A DNA stretch of 48,737 nucleotides, from contig CALJWL010000007.1 of NCBI GenBank assembly GCA_937974565.1, forward strand, positions 1 through 48,737, read 5' to 3'. A program made the position numbers and the translations under genes. The notes below the pieces were generated by a model that did no database searches, was not told the origin of the DNA, and saw only the letters and a list, made by a program, of their open reading frames with translations. This DNA is from an uncultured Arenicella sp. Its GTDB lineage: Bacteria > Pseudomonadota > Gammaproteobacteria > Arenicellales > Arenicellaceae. Shown here piece by piece: positions 1-7,232 of this stretch. Every line of letters starts with the position of its first letter. The first letter of the stretch is position 1.

Positions 1-874
1 CACTCTCAGCACTGCTGATTTTATCTAATAGGGTATTTTCCAGTAACTTTTTTTGCTGTAAAACCGCGACCACCTCGGCACCAAATAAGGCGACCACCCA
101 AGATAAATACACCCAGATTAGAAACACGGGTAACGTTGATAAAGCACCATAAACCGCCTTGTAATTGGCAAAATTGGAAATGTAATAACGAAAACCAAAC
201 TTGGTCAGTTCAAACAAACAAACAGCGACAAACGCACCAACCAGAGCGTGAACCAAGCTTACACGCGCATTAGGCATAATCAAGTAGAGCATCATAAACG
301 CCATCATTTCCAGCAGAAACGGCAGCATTACCACCCCAAAAGAATTGACTTGCTGAGCATAACCGTCCACCGCGCCAGCCGCCAACGCCACCAAGTAACC
401 GGAAATCGCCAAACTCGCCCCCATCATCATGGGCCCTAATGACACCAACGCCCAGTACACAGTGAGCCTAGACGTCATATTACGCCCTTGAGTGACGCGC
501 CAAATATCATTAAAGGAAGACTCGATATTACTAAGCAGTAATAATGCCGTGGCAAAAAACGAGAACAAGCCAAGCACCGTCAAACTGCCTAACTGCCCAG
601 AAAACTGATCAAGATAAACTCGAACCTCATCGCCAGCAGCGGGAACTAGAAATTTGTAAATAAAATCTTCTAACGAACTCCCTAACTGCTCAGTTCCAGC
701 AAAGAGCGAGAACATGGACAAAGCAATGGCCATCATTGGCGCTAGTGCAAGCAACGAACTGAATGCCAGTGCGGCTGCGTGGCGCGGCAACCGGTCCGAG
801 CTAAAACGTTTGATTACCGCAATGGGCACATCAAAAATTTGTATTAACGTTTTCTTTATCGAATAATCGGTCAT
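1..874 (-). CDS. YihY/BrkB-family inner-membrane protein (partial, C-terminus cut by window edge)
   Basis: Reading the minus strand from an ATG at 872-874 gives an open frame of 291 codons that runs off the left edge without a stop. The translation starts MTDYSIKKTLIQIFDVPIAV and continues with RLPRHAAALAFSSLLALAPM, then several hydrophobic segments and the family-type stretch NIESSFNDIWRVTQGR. Arg-His-Ala-Ala-Ala-Leu-Ala-Phe followed by a membrane helix, and the F-N-x-I-W motif, are typical of the YihY/virulence-factor-BrkB family, formerly misnamed ribonuclease BN. The family has about six membrane helices; its function is not firmly established. The gene is divergent from the ArsC-like gene with only 23 bases between start codons, and the same neighbour pair occurs in Pseudomonas. 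Confidence 0.9.
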   Translation of the reverse strand, partial: MTDYSIKKTLIQIFDVPIAVIKRFSSDRLPRHAAALAFSSLLALAPMMAIALSMFSLFAGTEQLGSSLEDFIYKFLVPAAGDEVRVYLDQFSGQLGSLTVLGLFSFFATALLLLSNIESSFNDIWRVTQGRNMTSRLTVYWALVSLGPMMMGASLAISGYLVALAAGAVDGYAQQVNSFGVVMLPFLLEMMAFMMLYLIMPNARVSLVHALVGAFVAVCLFELTKFGFRYYISNFANYKAVYGALSTLPVFLIWVYLSWVVALFGAEVVAVLQQKKLLENTLLDKISSAES

Positions 875-897
875 ATATTGATTGTGCGAGAAAAATT

Positions 898-1248
898 ATG
901 GATATCATCCTGTATCATAACCCAAGGTGTTCCAAATCACGGCAAACCCTACAACTTCTTGAACAGAAAAACGTTAAGGTAAGCATTGTCGAGTATTTGA
1001 AAACACCGCCCACACGTCGGCAACTTGATGGTATCTTGCGTGGTTTAGACATGGTGCCGCGAGAGTTAATGCGAACCAAAGAGACCGAATACAAAGAACA
1101 AGGCTTGGACGATCAACGTCTGTCTAGAGACCAATTAGTTGATGCAATGGTTGCAACCCCAAAATTGATTGAGCGCCCTATTCTGATGGTAGGTAATAAA
1201 GTCGCCATCGGGCGCCCGCCTGAGAATGTGCTAACCATTCTGCCTTGA
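898..1248 (+). CDS. ArsC/YfgD-family thiol reductase (glutaredoxin-type arsenate reductase homologue)
   Basis: A 116-residue thioredoxin-fold protein starting MDIILYHNPRCSKSRQTLQL. The HNPRCSKSR signature puts the catalytic cysteine at residue 11, as in E. coli ArsC and YfgD, and RPILMVGNKVAIGRPPENV near the end is the conserved C-terminal part. Family members reduce arsenate with glutathione/glutaredoxin, but the YfgD branch found in this housekeeping position has no proven arsenate role and there are no ars genes nearby. I therefore give no symbol. It starts 23 bases from the divergent YihY gene and is followed after 14 bases by the WrbA-like gene, so the two are probably co-transcribed. 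Confidence 0.88.
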   Translation: MDIILYHNPRCSKSRQTLQLLEQKNVKVSIVEYLKTPPTRRQLDGILRGLDMVPRELMRTKETEYKEQGLDDQRLSRDQLVDAMVATPKLIERPILMVGNKVAIGRPPENVLTILP

Positions 1249-1262
1249 GTTGTGTTTAATAC

Positions 1263-1913
1263 ATGAACGTTTTAATACTTTACGACAGTCACTTAGGATC
1301 AGTAAAAAAGATGGCGCGGCTAATCGCCCGCGGCGTCGAATCCATTGACGGCAGCGAAGCCATTTTGAGATGCGTGCCTGCGGTATCAGTGAGTTTGGAA
1401 TCGTCCACAGTAAACGAAGTGCCATCCGCCGTAAACAAAGAGCCCCCTCCCATAAACAAAGCGCCTTCAATAGAAACCCGTTCTGGGGACCTGTTAGCAT
1501 CGATTAACGATTTAAAAAGTTGCGATGCCCTGATTCTGGGCAGCCCAACTCGTTTCGGGAATATGTCTGCGTCAATGAAGCACTTCATCGACAGCACTAG
1601 CGAGCTATGGATGAGTGGCGCTCTGATTGGCAAGCCCGCCGCCGTATTCACTTCCAGCTCATCCATGCACGGCGGGCAGGAATCGACCTTACTTTCGATG
1701 CTAAATCCATTACTGCATCATGGCATGGTGATCTGCGGCCTGCCTTACAGCGAGCCCGCTTTATCAAAAACCACCAGCGGCGGCACGCCTTACGGTGCTA
1801 GCCACGTGGCTGGCAGCAGTAACACGAACCCAATAACGGAAGAAGAAAAAACGCTTTGTATCGCCCTTGGCAAAAGACTTGCTGTGCTTGGCCATCAACT
1901 CAAAGCCATGTAA
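1263..1913 (+). CDS. wrbA: WrbA-like flavodoxin / NAD(P)H:quinone oxidoreductase
   Basis: A 216-residue flavodoxin-fold protein. The N-terminus MNVLILYDSHLGSVKKMARL contains the FMN phosphate loop (Tyr-Asp-Ser-His-Leu-Gly-Ser-Val) in a form slightly off the usual YS-x-x-G-x-T. Residues around 92-115 carry the WrbA signature GSPTRFGNMSASMKHFID, and GGTPYGASHVAG near 175-185 is the conserved FMN-pocket region. WrbA enzymes reduce quinones by two electrons with NAD(P)H and FMN. The loop between the second strand and the GSPTRFGNM strand is expanded by a three-unit heptad repeat (residues 50-70). The gene ends 8 bases from the convergent hda stop, leaving no room for a terminator. Confidence 0.88.
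   Translation: MNVLILYDSHLGSVKKMARLIARGVESIDGSEAILRCVPAVSVSLESSTVNEVPSAVNKEPPPINKAPSIETRSGDLLASINDLKSCDALILGSPTRFGNMSASMKHFIDSTSELWMSGALIGKPAAVFTSSSSMHGGQESTLLSMLNPLLHHGMVICGLPYSEPALSKTTSGGTPYGASHVAGSSNTNPITEEEKTLCIALGKRLAVLGHQLKAM
1410..1472 (+). repeat. Three-unit 21-bp tandem repeat inside wrbA
   Basis: TAAACGAAGTGCC at 1411, TAAACAAAGAGCC at 1432 and TAAACAAAGCGCC at 1453 recur with an exact 21-base period. They encode three heptads, VNEVPSA, VNKEPPP and INKAPSI (residues 50-70 of the WrbA-like protein). The period is a multiple of three, so the frame is kept. It looks like an in-frame minisatellite that lengthened a surface loop. Confidence 0.8.
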
Positions 1914-1921
1914 ATCGACCC

Positions 1922-2656
1922 TTATTTGGCGAGCAACGATTGCAAAAAAGGTATGGTGATCTTACGTTTCTCTAGTAACGAGGCCTTATCCATTTCATCT
2001 AAAAAAGCGAACAACTCCTGTGTATTACGGCTGGCACGGCTTACCAAAAACGTCAAGACATCGTCGCTCACAACCAAGCCTCGGTGACCTGCGCGCATTT
2101 TAAGTGCCTCAAAACGCTGTTCGTCGCTAAGCTCGTACATAGGGTAAATTAGGCCGCTCGACAATCGACTTACAAGGTCTCGTAGTGAAAACTCACTGAC
2201 TTCCGGCGCTTGCTTGGCCATTACAACCAATTGACCACCCGCGTACTTGATTTGTTCAAACAGTGTAAATAAGGCTCGCTCGTTGTGATTATCGCCCGCC
2301 CAGCATTGAATATTATCAATGCACACCAAACCTGAAGCATTGATTGTTTCCAACATTTCAGGACGAATGTAACGGTCACTGAGCGAGCTGTAGCTATGTT
2401 GAATATCAACATTTTTCGCGGCTCTCATTACGGCATACAACAAATGGCTTTTACCACAGCCTTCTGGGCCATAGCCGTAGATAACTTTAGGCTGAGCAGT
2501 GGGGTCTAAACCAATGTCATTTTTTCGGCACGCAATCGCCGACTTCAAGCAAGACACCAGCTCTTGATTGTCGCCTTGCCAAAAATTTTCAAAGCTCGCC
2601 TTGTCGTCACCCGCCAGAGCGAAAGCCAACTGCCCACCGCTTGCATTCTGGATCAT
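1922..2656 (-). CDS. hda: DnaA regulatory inactivator Hda
   Basis: A 244-residue protein homologous to the DnaA AAA+ domain. It has a clamp-binding-like hexapeptide QLAFAL at residues 9-14, the FENFWQGDN segment typical of Hda, a Walker A GPEGCGKS at 63-70 and a Walker B-like VCIDNIQ at 111-117. In known systems Hda binds the DNA-loaded beta clamp through the N-terminal hexapeptide and promotes hydrolysis of DnaA-bound ATP, preventing re-initiation. The ATG overlaps the stop of the upstream CDP-alcohol phosphatidyltransferase gene in an ATGA arrangement, so the two are one transcription unit. GAGG lies about ten bases before the start. Confidence 0.93.
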   Translation of the reverse strand: MIQNASGGQLAFALAGDDKASFENFWQGDNQELVSCLKSAIACRKNDIGLDPTAQPKVIYGYGPEGCGKSHLLYAVMRAAKNVDIQHSYSSLSDRYIRPEMLETINASGLVCIDNIQCWAGDNHNERALFTLFEQIKYAGGQLVVMAKQAPEVSEFSLRDLVSRLSSGLIYPMYELSDEQRFEALKMRAGHRGLVVSDDVLTFLVSRASRNTQELFAFLDEMDKASLLEKRKITIPFLQSLLAK

Positions 2657-3210
2657 GAATTTAAACCCTCTTCGGAAATTTTGGTGGCCTTTACTGAGCC
2701 GATATAAACGTAGCCTAGGCCACTTACAACACTGGTAATAGCAACGCTGATACCGACCAAATTGATGAACGAAGCGTACGCCAGCCCAAAACTCAAAGAC
2801 GCCAACACCAACACGATATAAAAAATTTGCACGACCGTATTAAGTTTTGAAATTGCCAGTGGCTTCATCTCCATCGTAGAAAAGAACAACACCATTAACA
2901 GATTACCACCGATAATCACTATATCTCGAAACACCACCACCACCATCAACCAAAACGGAATGATTTCAAGCACTGACAACATGATATAACTGGTTACCAA
3001 TAAGGTTTTATCCGCAATCGGGTCTAAAATTGCCCCCAAATAAGTGCTGGCATTGAAACGTTTGGCTATATAACCATCTAAGCCATCCGTCACGCCGGCA
3101 ATCACAAAGACAGCCAGTGACCATCCGTATTGTTGCTCTTGCAACAATACAACCAGCCACGGAACCAATCCGATGCGTGCAAGTGTCAATAAATTAGGTA
3201 TATAAATCAT
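2653..3210 (-). CDS. CDP-alcohol phosphatidyltransferase family protein (PgsA-like)
   Basis: A 185-residue polytopic membrane protein. The CDP-alcohol phosphotransferase signature D-G-x2-A-R-x8-G-x3-D-x3-D appears around residues 45-65 as DGYIAKRFNASTYLG followed by AILDPIADK, with Lys in place of the usual Arg. Together with the DPIADK ending this resembles PgsA (phosphatidylglycerophosphate synthase), but other cardiolipin or archaetidyl-type members cannot be excluded, so I leave the symbol blank. It overlaps hda by four bases and is divergent from purM. In Pseudomonas the slots between hda and purM hold other membrane or periplasmic genes, so this content is a variation on a conserved neighbourhood. 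Confidence 0.85.
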   Translation of the reverse strand: MIYIPNLLTLARIGLVPWLVVLLQEQQYGWSLAVFVIAGVTDGLDGYIAKRFNASTYLGAILDPIADKTLLVTSYIMLSVLEIIPFWLMVVVVFRDIVIIGGNLLMVLFFSTMEMKPLAISKLNTVVQIFYIVLVLASLSFGLAYASFINLVGISVAITSVVSGLGYVYIGSVKATKISEEGLNS

Positions 3211-3212
3211 AA

Positions 3213-3320
3213 ATGGCGCTTTTCTACTCTCAGCGGATTATCACTGGCTTTTATTAGATACACAATAGTGATCTAAACGGCTACAATACGGCCAATTTCT
3301 ATGGCGCTAATTATGGCGCT
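3213..3320. repeat. Three copies of ATGGCGCT in the purM/pgsA-like divergent region
   Basis: ATGGCGCT occurs at 3213-3220, 3301-3308 and 3313-3320. The last two extend to TATGGCGCT and are spaced 12 bases apart. They flank the candidate purM promoter and two of them fall in the predicted leader. Three exact 8-mers in about 110 bases suggest a regulatory direct repeat, function unknown. Confidence 0.5.
3259..3287 (+). promoter_or_regulatory. Candidate sigma-70 promoter of purM
   Basis: TACACA at 3259-3264 and TACAAT at 3282-3287 are separated by 17 bases, matching four and five positions of the -35 and -10 consensus. Transcription would start near 3294 and give a leader of about 65 bases before the purM GTG. 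An inverted repeat ATCACT (3240-3245) / AGTGAT (3267-3272) surrounds the -35 element and could be an operator. I saw no PurR-type box. Confidence 0.4.
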
Positions 3321-3358
3321 CAGCTAAAACCATTTTGACTTTTTTCGGAGCGTCGGCC

Positions 3359-4402
3359 GTGCCTAAATCTGATAAACCTTCTTCTCTTTCTTATCGTGAT
3401 GCAGGCGTAGACATTGACGCTGGCGACGCGTTTATAGATGTTATAAAACCGGTAGCAAAACGCACGCAGCGCGAAGGTTGCCTAAGTGGTCTTGGTGGCT
3501 TTGGCGCGTTATTTCAAGTACCGAAAAATTATCAAGACCCCATTCTTGTTTCTGGTACGGACGGTGTCGGCACTAAGCTCAAATTAGCATTCGATCTGAA
3601 TAAACACGACACCATTGGTATTGACTTGGTGGCTATGTGCGTGAACGACGTGCTGGTGCAGGGCGCAGAACCTCTGTTTTTTCTTGATTATTTTGCCACC
3701 GGCAAGCTCACTCCAGAAATCGCCGCTCAGGTAGTAGAAGGTATTGGCGAGGGCTGCGTGCAGGCCAATGCCGCGTTGATTGGTGGTGAAACCGCTGAGA
3801 TGCCAGGCATGTACTCTGACGGTGAATACGATCTGGCTGGCTTTTGTGTCGGCGCAGTTGAAAAGTCAGACATTATCGATGGCCGCAAAGTAAAAGCAGG
3901 AAATGTATTAATTGGTTTGGCATCAACAGGTCCACACTCTAATGGCTACTCACTTGTGCGCAAAGTAATCGACACATATGAAGTGCCTTTGGACACTCCG
4001 ATTGATGGCAAACCACTCTCTGAAGCGGTGTTGGCCCCGACCAAGATCTACGTTCGGTCGGTGCTGTCATTAATGAAACAGGTGGATGTTAATGCATTGG
4101 CGCATATTACAGGTGGCGGCATCCCTGGCAATCTGAACCGAGTTCTGCCTGAGGACTGTCATGCCATTGTGGAAGAATCGTCTTGGAAATGGCCTGAGTT
4201 ATTCACGTGGATGATGGAAACCGCCAATATCGAGCGCGCCGAAATGTATCGTACATTCAATTGCGGTGTGGGTATGATATTAGTGGTTAACGCGGCCGAT
4301 GCTGACGCAGCCATTGCTCACCTAACACAGTCTGGGGAAACAGCCTTTAAGGTTGGCGAAATCAAACAAGGCGCGTCTGACACACAAGTTCAGATTGTGT
4401 GA
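3359..4402 (+). CDS. purM: Phosphoribosylformylglycinamidine cyclo-ligase (AIR synthetase)
   Basis: A 347-residue PurM. It converts FGAM to AIR with ATP in step five of purine synthesis. Recognisable parts are [14 protein letters not shown] near the start, [24 protein letters not shown] (ATP site), the [23 protein letters not shown] stretch, [11 protein letters not shown] and [17 protein letters not shown] take the GTG at 3359, which has GGAG eight bases upstream. A TTG at 3335 in the same frame lacks a ribosome site and would add eight residues not seen in the family. The stop overlaps the purN start (GTGTGA), the usual purMN coupling. Confidence 0.95.
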   Translation: MPKSDKPSSLSYRDAGVDIDAGDAFIDVIKPVAKRTQREGCLSGLGGFGALFQVPKNYQDPILVSGTDGVGTKLKLAFDLNKHDTIGIDLVAMCVNDVLVQGAEPLFFLDYFATGKLTPEIAAQVVEGIGEGCVQANAALIGGETAEMPGMYSDGEYDLAGFCVGAVEKSDIIDGRKVKAGNVLIGLASTGPHSNGYSLVRKVIDTYEVPLDTPIDGKPLSEAVLAPTKIYVRSVLSLMKQVDVNALAHITGGGIPGNLNRVLPEDCHAIVEESSWKWPELFTWMMETANIERAEMYRTFNCGVGMILVVNAADADAAIAHLTQSGETAFKVGEIKQGASDTQVQIV

Positions 4403-5112
4403 AACTTGCTGATAATACGCTTATCCATCACATGGTGAAGAGTCAAACCACTGAGGCCATAAATGGGCCCAAAACTAGAGCCGTTGTTTTAATCTCGGGT
4501 GGCGGCAGCAACCTTCAAGCCTTTATCGACCAAATAACCGTTGGCAATCTCGAACTTGATATCAGCTTAGTGATCAGCAATGTTGCAACGGCCCATGGGC
4601 TTGAACGAGCAAAGCTGGCGGGAATTAAACAAACCTGCATCGATCATACCCAGTACGTCAATAGAAGCGAATTCGATCAGGCTCTAATGACCCGTATTGA
4701 CCAAGAAGAGCCCAATCTGATTATTTTGGCTGGCTTTATGCGAATTCTGACATCAGAGTTTGTTAACCACTACGCTAACCGCTTAGTCAATATACACCCT
4801 TCTCTGCTACCCAAATTCACTGGTATTAACACACACCAACGAGCCATTGATGCAGGGGAACAATGGCATGGAGCCAGTATTCACTTTGTCATCCCAGAAC
4901 TGGATGCTGGCCCAGTCATTCTGCAAGGCCGTTTGCCTGTTTTGCCAAAAGACACCGCAGAACAATTGCAGCAACGTATTCACAAAATAGAACACCAACT
5001 CTATCCCTTGGCGATAAAATGGTTCAGCCAAGGTCGTTTAGAAGTGCGTGGCGACAAAGTATTACTAGATGGTGAAATTTCAGAACATCAGTTGCAAACC
5101 TTCGACCTGTAA
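4399..5112 (+). CDS. purN: Phosphoribosylglycinamide formyltransferase (GART)
   Basis: A PurN of up to 237 residues. It transfers the formyl group from 10-formyl-THF to [19 protein letters not shown] opens the Rossmann fold, [10 protein letters not shown] carries the catalytic Asn and His, and [15 protein letters not shown] carries the catalytic Asp. The usual KYPGLHTH segment reads [11 protein letters not shown] here, a mild departure. The GTG at 4399 overlaps the purM stop. It adds about 25 residues before the fold begins, and an ATG at 4432 is an alternative. Neither has a strong ribosome site, so translational coupling to purM seems likely. Confidence 0.93.
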   Translation: MKLADNTLIHHMVKSQTTEAINGPKTRAVVLISGGGSNLQAFIDQITVGNLELDISLVISNVATAHGLERAKLAGIKQTCIDHTQYVNRSEFDQALMTRIDQEEPNLIILAGFMRILTSEFVNHYANRLVNIHPSLLPKFTGINTHQRAIDAGEQWHGASIHFVIPELDAGPVILQGRLPVLPKDTAEQLQQRIHKIEHQLYPLAIKWFSQGRLEVRGDKVLLDGEISEHQLQTFDL

Positions 5113-5153
5113 GTTAGCGTTGTGACGCATGTAAACCGGTCAATCAATTCATT

Positions 5154-6104
5154 TTGTACAGAAAAAACGCCATCATCTTAACTCACGCTTATTCAAGACT
5201 CGCTAGGTGTCCTGAAGGTCACCGTCATGCATTCAAACTTGCCTTTAGGGCATGGCCAATCTTAGTGTGTTTTATACTGTTTAGCGTTTCAGACGTTGCC
5301 ATCAACAACGCACAAGCACAAAGCACGGACACGCCGTCTTTTATTGGTGGCGGTGCGGAAAAAGGCGCGACGAATGAGGTCATTTTCGAAAGCGTCACCA
5401 CTACTGAGAGTAAAACCGTGGTGAGAGATGTCAAAAACACAACCGCAGCGATCACCACCCCTCACCCTCTAGAGCCTGTCTCACTTGAATACAGGATACG
5501 CATTAGTAAATTCGGCAATGCCGTACTCGGCAAAGTTCAAAGCGAACTTACCAAAACTGAGTCTGGTTATGCCATTGAGTCCGTCACTAAAGCTCAAGGA
5601 ATGGCATTACTACTGATGCAAAATAACTTGAAAGAGTCTTGCGAGTTTGAAGTCAGTGGTGGACGCGCCGTTGCTCATCGATACATGGGTGGCACGGTAA
5701 AGAAAAATCAATACTCAGTGGGCTACGACTGGCAAAATCGAAAAATCAACTTCAGTGATAAAGAGTCATTAGACATGCCACAAGGCTATGTGGTGGACAA
5801 TTGCATTATGTGGTTCGCGACCGCTTTGCAAAGGGGCAATCTAGACGAAGGCGAATTGGTTTATGTTGTTGATGGTAAATCCAAACGAATCCGCGGTTAC
5901 AAACTGCGTATAGCCGAAGATGAAACAATTGACACTCCGTTAGGCGAAAAAACCACCACTAAGCTGGTTTTTGAACGTGAATTGCGCCCGAATCGCACGC
6001 TCACCTTTTGGCTGTCAAAGCGTGATCAATTTCTACCAGTGAAAATCGAAGAGTCACGTAAGTCAAGGACCACGACTTTCGTAATTTCAAAGCTTGATTC
6101 CTAA
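5154..6104 (+). CDS. DUF3108-family periplasmic protein
   Basis: A 316-residue protein read from a TTG at 5154 because no in-frame ATG precedes the signal sequence. Residues about 30-55 form a hydrophobic stretch ending in an Ala-x-Ala-type site (NNAQAQ), so it is probably exported after an unusually long basic n-region. The mature part has YRIRISKFGNAVLGKVQSEL, IMWFATALQRGNLDEGELVYVVDGK and FWLSKRDQFLPVKIEES, which match the DUF3108 fold found directly downstream of purMN in Pseudomonas and relatives. Function is unknown; the fold is lipocalin or VioE-like in related proteins. The start codon is uncertain. Confidence 0.75.
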   Translation: MYRKNAIILTHAYSRLARCPEGHRHAFKLAFRAWPILVCFILFSVSDVAINNAQAQSTDTPSFIGGGAEKGATNEVIFESVTTTESKTVVRDVKNTTAAITTPHPLEPVSLEYRIRISKFGNAVLGKVQSELTKTESGYAIESVTKAQGMALLLMQNNLKESCEFEVSGGRAVAHRYMGGTVKKNQYSVGYDWQNRKINFSDKESLDMPQGYVVDNCIMWFATALQRGNLDEGELVYVVDGKSKRIRGYKLRIAEDETIDTPLGEKTTTKLVFERELRPNRTLTFWLSKRDQFLPVKIEESRKSRTTTFVISKLDS

Positions 6105-6197
6105 TCAATGCTAGCTGGGCTTTGCTAAGACTGATTTAGCCTATTACAGAACCAATTCAATCAATTATGGGCATGCCAGCCCGGACTCTGTGCTTGC

Positions 6198-7229
6198 CTA
6201 CAAATCTAAATTTTGAGATGGTCTGCCCGTTCGCGTAAACCACAGCAGGCTGCCAAGATAACAAGCAAAAATAATAAGAAATGCGATTAACTGTAGATGG
6301 CCTGCAACTCCAACCTTCCAAGCCCAAAGACCAAAAACAATAAAGCCAGATTGAATTAACACCGCCACAATGACCGCAGCATTAATACTGACACCACGGT
6401 CGACCAACTGATGATGATAATGAATACGGTCAGCTGAAAATGGCGACTGCCCCCTTAACGGGCGCACTATAAGAACCGCCACCGCATCAATAAGCGGCAA
6501 TGCCAGCAACCATAGAGCCGTAACTGGCCATATCCCAGACGTCACTTGTGAATGCTTAATTAACAAATAAGCCAACAACAGCCCCAGCATTGTGGAACCC
6601 GCATCACCCATAAAAATTTTCGCGCGCGGACGAAAGACTCTGAGATTCAGTACTAAAAACCCCACAATAGCCGCAATTGATATTTGAACGATCCCAGTGT
6701 CGGCTCCCGCATACAGAAGCCCTAACAACACCACCAAAATAAGGCTTCCAGCCAAACCGTCGTGCCCATCAGACATGTTCACCGCGTTTATTACCCCAAT
6801 CACAGCAAATAATGTCATGGGGGTAGACCATGACCCAAGCAGCACTTCTGAATTTGGGGTCAGGTAACCCAGTGTGGTTAGTTTTACTCCGGTGAGTTTG
6901 ATCATGGCATAAATAGCGATGCTTTGAGCTAAAAAACGAGACCACGATGGCAACTTGTAACGATCATCCGCCACCCCCACCAAACACAAGAAAAGCAACG
7001 CAGGCAACAGCAGAGCAAAGCTACCATCAATCAATACGAATCCGGCTAAAATGCCTAAATATATGGCAATGCCGCCCACCATAGGCGTTGCAACGCGGTG
7101 CAATCGATGCTCCCCTGGATGCGCAAGCAGTTTCATGTCTTGTGCAAAATACGCCAAAATCAAAGCACTCAATAGTGTTGTCAAAGCAACCGTGATCAAC
7201 CCCATGTTAAGGCCATTGATTAACATCAT
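6198..7229 (-). CDS. WecA/MraY-family undecaprenyl-phosphate glycosyl-1-phosphate transferase
   Basis: A 343-residue membrane protein with about ten helices. The family motifs appear in order: HRVATPMVGGIAIYLG near residues 45-60, the metal-binding NAVNMSDGHDGLAGS near 150, KIFMGDAGSTMLG near 205 and HYHHQLVDRG near 275. Such enzymes load a sugar-1-phosphate, often GlcNAc-1-P, onto undecaprenyl phosphate at the cytoplasmic face and so start a polysaccharide repeat unit. The aspartate pair and GDAGS are intact, so it should be active. It lies three bases after the carbamoyltransferase gene and is the last gene of the exopolysaccharide locus, an unusual place for the initiating enzyme. Confidence 0.9.
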   Translation of the reverse strand: MMLINGLNMGLITVALTTLLSALILAYFAQDMKLLAHPGEHRLHRVATPMVGGIAIYLGILAGFVLIDGSFALLLPALLFLCLVGVADDRYKLPSWSRFLAQSIAIYAMIKLTGVKLTTLGYLTPNSEVLLGSWSTPMTLFAVIGVINAVNMSDGHDGLAGSLILVVLLGLLYAGADTGIVQISIAAIVGFLVLNLRVFRPRAKIFMGDAGSTMLGLLLAYLLIKHSQVTSGIWPVTALWLLALPLIDAVAVLIVRPLRGQSPFSADRIHYHHQLVDRGVSINAAVIVAVLIQSGFIVFGLWAWKVGVAGHLQLIAFLIIFACYLGSLLWFTRTGRPSQNLDL

Positions 7230-7232
7230 TAT

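Noticed and set aside
1289-1666. 125-codon minus-strand open frame opposite wrbA
   Set aside because: Shadow of wrbA; the plus-strand frame has the GSPTRFGNM signature and correct context.
3335-3358. Longer purM start at TTG 3335
   Set aside because: GTG at 3359 has a proper GGAG at eight bases and gives the family-typical N-terminus.
6105-6197. Terminator between DUF3108 and the WecA-like gene
   Set aside because: Convergent genes would need one, but I found no stem with a T-run in either direction in these 93 bases.
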